From Cymodocea nodosa (Eukaryota > Streptophyta > Magnoliopsida > Alismatales > Cymodoceaceae), in the NCBI GenBank assembly GCA_036874045.1, contig CM072337.1, positions 22,356,001 through 22,420,000 of the forward strand: a stretch of DNA of 64,000 bases. Direction: 5' to 3'. Of this stretch, positions 40,701-52,700 are shown piece by piece (the first letter of the stretch is position 1; every line of letters starts with the position of its first letter). Position numbers and translations under genes: made by a program. The notes under the pieces were generated by a model that saw nothing but the letters and a program-made list of their open reading frames with translations, ran no database searches and was not told the origin of the DNA.

Positions 40701-43700
40701 TGAGATTGTATTGCTCTTCTTCACTAATTCACAATTTTGAGCAAAAACCTTGATCTATTTATGAGGCAAAGACCCAAAGTAAGAAAAATTACAAGTCAGG
40801 AGAATTAAGCCAAAGTCCCTGCCAGAAAGTGAAGCAAAGGAAAAGATAAAAACTAAGGCAAAACTCCTTACTATGACTGCTTCCTTGCACTTGGAATCTC
40901 CCATTTATCCAGGGTCAAAGCTTCCCTAGCTTTCACTGGTAAGTCCGTAGCCTTTCTGAAAACCCTAGTACCTCTACCCCTGACACCACATTTGGCCGAA
41001 GCATCAGAAACACTATTATCTTCCTTGAAGGCGTGGTGTAGAGAGTAAGCTTTCTGAATCAAAAAGTTCAGATGATCCCATATGGAGTAAGCATGACAAA
41101 TTCTACAACCACCTTCCTGTAGCATTTCCACCACCTCTTTGGAATGTACTTCCTGTACCATTCTTCACTAATTTACTTTTGAAGATTGAAATGCCTGTGT
41201 AGTTTAGTTGTTTATTGTCCTTGTAATATCTTTTTCAGCAGTTAGGATTAACTTCATGATCTTTTTTTGTACTTTATCATCTCTTAAAAATATCTGAGAA
41301 ATTGATATCCTTATGAAAGCTATTCTAGCTGTAGAAGCTGAGAGAGTTTTCGAACTTTGCTTTATTTTTCATGGTATGAAATGTTTTGAGTTGGATGACA
41401 GTGTAAGAGCTTACAGCTAATATGAACAACAAATTATGCTTGGATTATAGAATATTTCTTTATAACTTTGATTTTTCTTTACGTCTTTCTTTGATTTTAT
41501 CCTGCAGACTTCATTCTTGATTTGCATGAATAATGATTTTTATCAATTAGTACATTCTTATTTTTGTAAAATACGTTGAGTTAAGGTTGAGCCTTAGCAT
41601 GATGGTAAATTTGCTCTATTATGTTCTGGAGGTGAGACTCCTCTTGAGTATTGGATTTCCCTTTTTTATATCAAGAGCACATGTTTGCATTTTTCTTCTT
41701 AGGATAAAAGTAACCTTGTGGTCAAGTGGAGGAAACTATCCTGATCACACTTATTTAGACTCAAGGTGAATGAATGGATGGAAACAAATGAAGAGGAGGC
41801 ACACGGCTCTCTACTGCATAGAGGGGTTTTCTATGCCACTGTGATCATCCTTGCAGAAGTGTGTCTAGAGGACTGAAAGTTGTAAGGAATCAAGGAATGT
41901 AAATACTAAGCGCTTCAAGAACATAAGACCTATAGTTCTCATGTAGTATGTCACTCTATAGGGATGTTTAGATTCTTTTGCATTAGAACATGTGATAATG
42001 GTAGGTAATTAGTTACACATTGTTCATTATGTAGTTTTACTTTTATTAATCCTCATTATGTAATCTTTATATATGATGTGTTAGGATCTTATGACTTACC
42101 AAAGGAGGGGTGAATGATGTTTTATGTGTATTTTAAACTTTTTTTGATTTAACTAATTAATATTAAATAATCAATATGCACAAGTATTAAGCAAGTAAGT
42201 AAATCATGTACAATGGAAATGTAAATAAAAACACACGGGAATTTTTAAGTGGTTCATTAACTAAGTTAGTCTACTCTTAAGGTTCACTTAGACTTCACTA
42301 AGTACTTCAACACTTACATACACTTACTTTTAAATCGAAACAAAAACTAACCATTCACTTGAGTTTTATGTTCATAGCTTTAACCAACTACTTAGAAGTT
42401 TTCAGGTAAAAACTTCAGTAAACCAATCTTTTGAGTTTTCAGGTCGAAACTTAAACCAATAACTTGCAGCTTTCAGGTTGAAGTCACGAACCAAATGATC
42501 ATTCTTAGATCAGACTTTCAATACTTGGAGAGTTTTAAGAATCTTCGTGTAAATCTAGTTTTTAATCTATTCTTTGTTGCATTTAATTTGAATTGAACTT
42601 TCTTCTGTAACAATAGTTGATCTGCAATGTATATTGTATTTTTATACGTGATTATATATGTGATCTCATTTGTTAGCTCTACTTGATATTGAATAATCTG
42701 TTTGTATTTATACTTGTAAACCTAATGATCATATTTTCTCTTCAACGAATTGATTCTATTATACTTACTAAATTGTCAGGTCTAAATATGGTAAGTTACC
42801 ATTTTGTATACTGTCCTTTATGTAACCTTTTGATTCTCTTTAATTTTCGGATAGTTAACTGTTGTAACCTTTCAAAAATCTAAATAACTGATCTATAATT
42901 TTTTGATGGATAAATGTTTTCCTTAAATTTGTCACGTGAGATTTTAAGTCATACATATAAGATGTCTTAAGTTCGGACATTTAACAAATATAACTCATCG
43001 ACAAGTCTCTTCTTTCAGATAGTTACGTTTTAAACCTTCTGAAGTCTCTTTTCAAAACTTTCGATTGCTTTTCACGTAAGTATTTAAGTTCTGCACGCGA
43101 GTCTTCTTAGATACGGACAGTTAGCTTGTAACCCTTCGAAAACTCTAACAGTTATCTTGTAACTTTCTAAAAAACTCAAATAGTTATACTTATCACGTGG
43201 TCTTTTAAGTTCTACACGTGTCTTAAGTTCAGATGATTATAAGTGTTAACTTTCCGAAATGTCTTGTCTTAGTTAGCTATCTTAACCTTCTGACTGTTGA
43301 TTTCTGTACGTGTGTATTTGAATAACTTAAGTTTTAGATAGTTGTAATTATTAACTTACCGAAATATTTTAACTTTCAGATAGTTAGTTACAGTAACCTT
43401 TCGATTCTCTCTCTAAGCTTTCGACTACTAATTTTTGATTTTTGCACGTGCATAATTATCTGACTTAACTGTTCAGATAGTTAGCTTTTCTAACTCTCCG
43501 ATTTTCTTGGACTTTCGGATAGTTAACTCCTTAACTCTCCAATCATTTAAATAGTTACCCTATTAACTTTCCGAATGACTTCTTTTTTCGAATAGTTAGT
43601 CTTCAAACTTTTCGAAATAATTCTTGATGCTTTAAACTGTCATTCAGATATTTTCTCTAGTAACCTTCTGAATAAACTTGACTTTCGGATAGTTAGTCTC

Positions 43701-46700
43701 CTAACTTTCCAAAGGAATTCTCTTGCTGCCTTTAAGCTGGCTTTTGGATAGTTATCTTGGTAATCTTTCGAAATTCTTTTTCTTTTAGATACTTAGGGGG
43801 GGTTAGTGCCTGACGGAATTGAGCTGACGGAAAGGAAAATTATTGAATTCCGTCAGAATGATGTTAGTGTGCATTATACTTGACGGAAAGGAAATTCGGA
43901 TTTTACCGTTGTATAAAATCCAAAAATTTCCTTTACCGTCAGAAATTTTCTCCTCTCGACCTTGGAAAAACCTCGCGACGTTCGCCTCCGCTGGACGCGA
44001 AACCCTCGACCGTCTCCCTCTCGCGACGTTCGCCTCTGCTCTGGACTCCCTCTCCCGACCTCCCCTCGAGCCTGACGCCCCCATCTCGACCTGTGAAGTC
44101 GAAGAACATTCATCGCGTCGCCTGAAACCGACTCTTCCTCGTCGCATCCGTCGCTGCCGCAGCCCTCCTGCCCGTCGCTACTGTAGCCCTCTTGCTTGCC
44201 GTGACCTCTGGTTGAGAGGAAGAGTTGAGGAGAAACCTCGCGACGTTCGCCTCCGCTGGACGCGAAACCCTCGATCGTCTCCCTCTCGCGACGTTCACCT
44301 CTGCTCTGGACTCCCTCTCCCAACCTCCCCTCGAGCCTGACGCCCCCATCTTGACCTGTGAAGTCGAAGAACATTCGTCGCGTCGCCTGAAACCGACTCT
44401 TCCTCGTCGCATCCGTCGCTGCCGCAGCCCTCCTGCCCGTCGCTACTGTAGCCCTCTTGCTTGCCCGTCGCTCGTCGCTACTGCAGCCCATCTGTCGCAT
44501 CTCGCTCTCACTCGTCGCACTAAACCCTCCTGTCGCTACTGCAGCCCTCCTGCTCGCCCGTCGCTGCCGTAGCCCTCTCGCCGCATCTTCCTCGTCGCGT
44601 CCGTCACTGTGGTAGCCCTTCCTACTCCACCTCCGCCATTTCACGTCTTGCTCAGGTACAATTCCTCTTATTCATTTTTTTCTGTAATTGCTTGTGAGTG
44701 AAAGGAAAGCAGGAGATCGGACTTTCAACATTTCCTTTGGATTAATATTCGTGATGTTTAACACTTCTTATAATCTTCATGTTAATGTATTTCTGTGTAT
44801 TACTCCAAACAGTGCCTAGTAATGTTGCTTATATGGCATATCATCTATCATTGCTTGTATGACATATAATAGTTCAAATATGAAAAGAGAGATGGTTAGC
44901 ATACAAAAGTAGATGGTTGGCACACAATCAAGAAATGTTTGTATGGATATTACCCCCTCATGTAGATGAAATAGAAATATAGATGCAAGGAAAATTTGGA
45001 TATTACCCCCTCATGTACCATTTATTGATGTGATTCGTAAGATAATTCTGTTTGGCATAAGATATTATTTTGCATTTATTGTTTGGCATAAGTTATTTAA
45101 TTCATTAACCATTTAATATTAATATATATTTATTGGTTTGCTTTCATTTTCAATTATTGAGTAGATTGACAAAATATATTATGTAGTAGTAAATCTTATA
45201 ATCTTCTGTCGTAGCAGTTAATTAATATTTGATCTTATGTAGTAAATGAGTACTTCTGATAGAGGACGGGGTAATGGAGGACAAACTTATATGACTTGGA
45301 ATGCTGATGCAGATGCATTCTTTTTAGATATTTTATCAGAAGTATTAAATGAGGGAAACAAAAAAACCCAAGATGGAAAGATAAAAGGGAGCACTTGGGA
45401 TGAAGTAGTTGAAAAATACAATATTAGAAGAAATGCATGTATTACAAAGAAGAATGTGGAAAGTCGCTTAAAGACATGGAGACAAATTTATCGTAACTAC
45501 TCAAAAATTGCAAATCAGAGTGGATGGGGATGGAATTTCATACAAGGGTATACTGATATAGATGAAGAAATATAGAAGGAGTTTATTAAGGTAAGATTTT
45601 TATTTACATACTTTAAGATTATCCCAATTGTAGTGAATTTTTCTTAATATATATTGTAATTTTATGTAGGCACATCCAGAGTGTGAAAGCTGCAAGGGAA
45701 AACCATGTTTGATTTATGAACAATTACAACTCATTTTTGAAGGTACTATGGCTAGTGGAAATATGTCTAGACAGGCAGAAGAAGTAGACATTGTACCAAA
45801 CACTCAAGTTCCAAATATATTTACTCCAGACATTACACAAGATGGAATGGACCTCGATTCTGACATACCTCCTAGTTCAGGAGGAAGTGCACATGTTCCA
45901 TTGGAGCAGAGGAAAAAGGGGAAGCGAGCACGCCCTCATGCAGAATCTCAACAAATGATAGCAGAAAGTTTGAAAGATACGTCACGAGCTTTTCTTACTT
46001 TGTGTGAACAAGATACTGTTAATGGTGAGGTACGTAATGAACAAATGAAAGAGATGATTCACATACAAAAGGAGATGTTTGTATGTAAGAAGGAAATGTT
46101 TGGATGGAAGAAGGAAATGTTTGCATGGCAAAAGAAGTCTGAGTATTTTTTAGATGAAGCTATTGCTTCAATATTTGAGATTGAAGATCTATCTATGACT
46201 AATCGATATAAAGCTACTCAATTATTCCAAAAGCAAGAAATCAGTAAAATATTTCTATCAATTCCAAAAGAAATGCGACAAGGATGGTTGAAGTTTCACT
46301 TAGAAAAGATGGAAGACTAAAGATGATTTACATGTTTTTTTTTTGTATTAGATGTATGATGTAACTACTTATTGTTTGGACAAGGAAATGTGGAATGATA
46401 TTATTATTGATGTTTGTTTATCATATTTTATTATGTTCTATTAATTGTGGAATGATTTCATGTAATATGTTTATTTGTATTACAACCTTGTAATATGTTT
46501 GGATATGAAATTTTGTAGGTGACGATGAATTTTGAAGAGGATTTTGACGAACTAGTAAATAACACATTGATGTTATTTGAAGAAGAGGAAGAACATGCTA
46601 GAAGAAGGCGAAGACGTTTACTTGCTTTTTGGAATATTTTAGCAGTGATTGCAAGTACCTCAACTTTGTTTTCAAATACAAGTCGTATTTATAGTAAAGA

Positions 46701-49700
46701 AGGTGCAGATTATATAAGAAGATTATTAGATCCTTCTTTACCACATCAAGTTTACAATTGTCGAAAGATTTATAGAATGAGTCAAAGTGTTTTCAAGGGT
46801 TTTTGTGAATTAATGAGGAGGGAAGAAGTGCTGAAAGATACCAACAATATCAGTGTAGAAGAGAAGTTTGTCATGTTCCTTGTGACAGTTGGGCAAAATC
46901 AAAGGTATGGAGTAACTACAGAACGATTTAGTCGATCAAGTTGGACAGTTAGTAAATACTTTAATGAAGTGTTGAATGCTGTATTACGACTAAATCATGT
47001 TCTTCTAGCAAGACTTTCATCTGAAACACCAAGTCGAATTCGTCAAGACTCAAATGTGTACCCATATTTTAAGGTACATTTTCACACCTTTGGTGTTTCC
47101 TTATCTTATATGTTATTTTAGTCAATATCAAAATAAAAGTGCATGTTTATAGGATTGTATTGGAGCTATTGATGGTACACATATAAAAGCAACTATTTAT
47201 GGACAAGAAACAGCAAGATTTAGGAACAGGAAAGGTGAATTATCTCAAAATGTAATGGCAGCATGTAATTTTGATATGGAATTTACATATATTTTAGCTG
47301 GTTGGGAAGGATCAGCTGCTGATGCTCGTATTCTCCAAGATGCAGTTACTAGACCTAATGATTTTCAAGTTCCACCAGGTAAATGTGTTTTCCACTTCTA
47401 CAAGTTATGAAGACATCACCATACTAATATTTTTTTTATACAGGTAAGTTTTACTTAGTTGATGCTGGATATCCAAATCGACCAGAATATATTTGTCCAT
47501 ATCGAGGTGTAAGATACCATCTATCTGATTATGTTAATGATAGAGTTCCTCGTAATGCTGTAGAAAATTTCAACTACAGACATTCACAATTGAGAACAGT
47601 CATTGAACGTACATTTGGAGTTGTGAAACATCGATTTTCAATATTACGTGGTCAAATGCCATATCCATATGAAACACAAGTAAAGATTGTCATCGCATGT
47701 TTTTTGCTTCATAATTTTATTCGTAAGACTGATAAGGAAGATTTACTTGAGGACCTGCTAGATGAGTTGGAAGAGTTAAATATTATTGATGACATACAAC
47801 CAATGGGAGAGATACATATAGAAAGCAATGCCCAGGTTCGAATGACTCAAGAACAAAGAAAAGAAATGACAGATAAGATGCGAGAAGATATGATGATGGC
47901 AATGTGGGATGGAAGAACTAGATGATATTATTTCGTATTGTAATATTTCAATTAAGATGTATTTGTATTTTTCGAATATTAGTTATAATAAACTTTTGTC
48001 AAAATTTCCATCAGAATTTTCCGTCCTGCACTAAACCCCTCTCAGAATTTTCCTTTTCCTTTCCATTACAAATTTTCCATTTCCTTTCCGTCAGAATTTT
48101 CCTTTTCCTTTCCGTCAGAATTTTCCGTCATGCACTAACACGCCCTTAAGCTTTAGACTGTATTTTAACTATCCGAGGTTCCTATTTTTCTCTGACAACA
48201 TTTTTTGAATTATCTGTATTTGTTTATCTGCTTTCTAATCTGCAGTTTTACTGAATTATAGCTATCTTGTGACACTTGTGAAATACAATTTGTTTCTTCA
48301 CATAGATTTTTACATTATTAAAATACAATAATTCTAACATGATGGTTCTATCAATGGTTATGAAAAACAATCTTCCACTCACAGTTGTCAATAAGGCATC
48401 AAAGCACCCCAACAAGGCGAGGTCTTTTATGCCTAGCCTTCATTTTATAAATTGGATGCTAATTGGATCCAAAGCTCCTCCAACCTCTTCAAGCTCAAGT
48501 GCTAATTTAATCATTTAAAATTTGATTTTTAAATATTTAATTTTTAACTTTTATATTTATTTAACTTATTATAAACATTTTTATGATTTTTCATTTTACA
48601 TTTTATTGACAAAATTTGTATATCTCAAGTAGTTCTTTGTAGTTTTTATAACATTACATAGTACATTGGAATTGACTTTTATTTTTGTTGTATTATGCAT
48701 ATATTTAGCATGTTTTACAATATCATTATAATTTTTATTATGCATTTTTTAACAAAATCCACACACCATGTCTTGTTCCTCATATTTTAATAATATTACA
48801 TTGTATATAGCAATTACCATTTGTTTATTAAATATTATGAATATATTCAACATGATGTACAACATTATAATTATTTTTCTTTATGTATTTTATTGGAAAA
48901 TTCTATGCATCGTGACTTGTTTTTCTTATTTACATGAATTTTAGTAGCCGACATCTGATTTTGTAGCATTATGCATATATTTGACACATTACATCAATGA
49001 TATTTTATATATACACATTGTGTATGTATGTTTATAAAAATATCTCCTAGGCATCACCTAGGTGCTAAGGTGTACAAGGTGCCCCTTGCCAATGCTTGGG
49101 TGCCTTTACTCCTTGACAAGTATGCTTTCACCTACACATCTTCACATGGTATTAGGAATTTGGTTTTTGAGAGAGAAAAAAAGAGAACCTAGCCAATGTC
49201 AACACATTGTTTTGGTGGTGATAATTGACCCTTAAACCCTAACATCATTTTTTTGTTCTCTATTTTCATTATTTTTATTGTTATTTCTGCCTCATCTTCC
49301 CTCCTTCTTTGGTCAACCTCCTCACTCTTCTGCTATCATAAGGGCATCCACGACATGCACTCTCTCCACCTGTCTTCACTGTCACTTCTTATGTTGCTAG
49401 CCATTGGCGCCTCTTCCTATCATGCCTTCTCATTTACCCTTTGTTGTCATGCCCCTTTGTTCTTCTTCAACACGCCTTTTCCAAATGTCCATGCCTTCCC
49501 TAGCAAAAACCCTAATAAAGTTTTTTCCTGTCACCTTCAATATTGCCACCTCTTCCCTGCCCTCCTCCCAATCCCTTTGTCATGAGCTAAGTTGTATGAA
49601 AAATGACAAAGAAGAAAGAGGGGATAAACAAGTGACAAGCATGTGATATTATTACAAAAAGAAAAAGGGGAAAGAGAGGAGAGAGAAGGTTGGGTGTTCT

Positions 49701-52700
49701 TATAAAAGGAAATAATTGATTGGTGAAGAAGAGGAGATGATGGTGGAGAAAAGGAAAATAAAAGGAAGGTTTGAGTTAGCATACCTTTTGCATCAAATGT
49801 TGTGTCCTGTTAAATAGTTTGTGTTGAGTAAAAAAAGGAAAAGGAGGTGGGTGTAGTAAAAAACAAAAAAAATGATAGGTTTTTAATTTAAAACAGAAAA
49901 GATGGAAGATGACATAAAAGTAAAGTGTATGTATTTTGTAGGAATATGTTTCTTTGTGTGTGTAAGTATTAGTTTGTTTGTAGCTTGCAAGTTTTTGTTA
50001 ACAAGTTTGATCATTGTTTTCGTATATGGTCAACATGATTCATCATTGGGTTGTCAATTGGGTTTGGCCTAATTGTGCTGACCTGACATGATCAAATTAT
50101 ATTGTTGACCAGTATAGCATAATATTTCGGGTTGTATTAGGTGACCATGTAGTGAAATTGGGTCGTTTCAACACAACCCAATTTGAGCATGGAGGCCAAC
50201 ACGATGCAATTTTTTAAAAAATTGGTATATCGTTTACATCAATAGTATGTTGAAAATCAAATAAAACTTTTGTCATGATTTCAATATGTTGAATTTTATA
50301 TTGGTATGTCAAATTTGTAAAACTTAAGACTCTATTAAAATCAACATATCAAACTTTATATCGATATATTAAATTTGTAAAATCTAGGACTATTAAAACC
50401 ATTATAGCAAACTTTATAGAAATACAAATGATACAATACATAAATAGAAATTGAATAATAGACTTCAAATAATTTAATAGTTACATCATAAAATGGTAAA
50501 AAATTCAAAAAAACTATTAATAATCTGAAAATCATCAACATTTAACCTTTTATTGTAATCTATTGAATTAGATTTTATATTATATTGATATAAAATTCAA
50601 TATACCAATTTTAGTACATAATTTTGTGTTTTACAAGTTCGATATGCTAATCAAGGAATTAGTCTACTGAAATATTTATAGTAACACTCATATTTTTAAC
50701 CTGATACGATTAAACCATATTTTTAACACTATCATATTGATGTGAATATATTACAAGTCATAGGTCATGTCTAAGCTACAACCTTAACACCCTTGACATA
50801 GCACAATATGACGTAAATAGTGTCAAGCACAAATTGAATCACGTCGGGTCAGCACAACATAATCCATTGACACCTCTAATTCATCATTATCTAAGCTTGC
50901 TCATTGCTACCAACATTTTACTGCAAATTTTACAACTTCTGTTTTCTACATTTATTGTTCCTACAATAGTCAATGTGATTGACCGTTATTTGTGCTTGCT
51001 TGTTGCATAGTTATTAAGGTAGGCATTGGGTGCCCAATTGTGAGTTGGTCATGCTTGGATTTCCCACTTTACTTTGTCTTAACTAAGGATATCTTCTTTC
51101 CAATTTTTTAACCAAATATATATTTTAGGTTTTTAATATTTTATTTGCAAAAAAAATTAGATATATATATTTTTTAATGAACTATTACTAAATTATACAT
51201 AATTATTGAAATATACAACCATGCATATTTTTGTAATATACACTAGTATTATTACACATTTGTATTTTGTTGTTATCTAAGAGTATTTATGTATTTCAAT
51301 ATTATTTAGAATATAATAGAGATATAAGTATACATAATTAATATTAAATATTTATAAATATACATGAGGCAGGGAAGTTATGAGTATTCACAACTAAATT
51401 ATTATGGGTTCCTAGATAGAGTTGAGATTTAATGTTAGCCCCCCATCAATGGCTTAGATGGGGGGGGGGTGAGAGGGGGTGGTAGAAACTTCGATTGTGT
51501 GGGTAAGGTTGCCTATGTGTGGCAAATGTAAAGGAGTGAATGTAGACTCAATGATGCTTGAAATGGAAATAGAGAAGGGTGTAGAAGCTTGTACGCAAAA
51601 CAGAGACAATGATGCCTACAACAATTTAACTATGAGTGCCTATAGCATCGTTTTACCCTATATATACATAAAATAAATACATATTTATTTATTTATTTAT
51701 TTATATGGACAACATGGTAACTATGGTTCATTACTATTAGCATATTGTTGCTATTTCTATCACAAATTCTATGTTTTCTATAGTTGGACCTACACTAATT
51801 GTCTTTTACTTTTAGTTATCCCTTTGTTTTCTTTTTTTTAGTTAATTCCCTAGTTTTTTTTTAAGGTTTTTTTTTTTTTAATCCTCCAAAGTATCCATAG
51901 AGATGATACCATGTGAGTCTCAATGGACACTCAAATGACCTGGTATACATTAGGAGTATCCAAAGAGGTGAAAACTTGTAAGAGGCCTTGCTAGACCCAA
52001 CATGGTAGATTTCTTCAAGTATCACGTATTTTGTCCTGTAGAGATTCTCAACTACTTAGAGGTATCCTAAGTGGCTCCATCCACCAACTCGGTTGAAATT
52101 ACTAACTAAGGTAAAGTTTACAATATTGGCACGTAAATTGGGTAAGTGGTGCACACACCTATAGCTTGTCAATGCTTGAGCAGAACCAGCACTACTACCT
52201 ATAAGCATTGCACAAGAACTTCCCAGATGGTCACCCATCTTGGCTCTACTCCTGTCCAAACATTGTTAACTCCAGGGTTTTTACAAGAGTAGGTGTTTGG
52301 TAGTAGGTGTAAATGCACCTAGTCGAGAACTTCAAGAGTGTTTACTCCAGAGTAGGTGTTAATTCCCTAGTTGATTTAAGGGGTGGGGGTCCAAACAAAG
52401 GTGCTACATATAGGAAAGTTTAAAGTCAATAGGAAAGGGAAAATAACTATCAATAAGTAAATGATACACTATTAACATCTCCTACTACAAGGAACACCCA
52501 ATTTGTCCAATTGCCAGTGCTAACAAGGTTCTATCGATGGCTCAATAGTACTATTGTAGACACATTTTAAAAGAGTGCAACTTATCAAGGGGTGATATGT
52601 CGAGGTGACTCGTTGACATTCTCCCTTTCTCTACGATGGCTTTCTATTGTCTCACAACAAGTTTCCTTGCCTTAGAGGGTTGCCTTTAACCCTTTGATGT

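Larger units (their letters stand above)
43796..48145 (+). mobile_element. PIF/Harbinger DNA transposon, structurally complete
   Basis: Ends: GGGGGGGTTAGTGCCTGACG at the left and, read inward from the right, GGGCGTGTTAGTGCATGACG, about 20 of 23 matching. The target duplication is TTA (43793-43795 and 48146-48148), as expected for this superfamily. Subterminal copies of TGACGGAAAGGAAA (left) and its complement TTTCCTTTCCGTCA (right) look like transposase-binding repeats. The element carries a GC-rich leader block, a Myb/SANT-like gene and a spliced transposase gene, both on +. It sits inside the quasi-palindrome array in CAMTA intron 10. One nonsense codon in the first gene is the only clear defect. 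Confidence 0.95.

Noticed and set aside
43803-44644. Long open frames on both strands (up to 256 aa) in the Harbinger GC-rich block
   Set aside because: They arise from a CpG-rich duplicated sequence with few stops; the same repeat is open in several frames and gives low-complexity Arg/Ser/Pro text.
49140-49160. TGGTATTAGGAA as a primer-binding site
   Set aside because: Imperfect match and no LTR pair or internal domain nearby.
49253-49782. Frames of 80-110 aa in a C/T-rich stretch
   Set aside because: Overlapping frames on both strands, biased composition, no family match.
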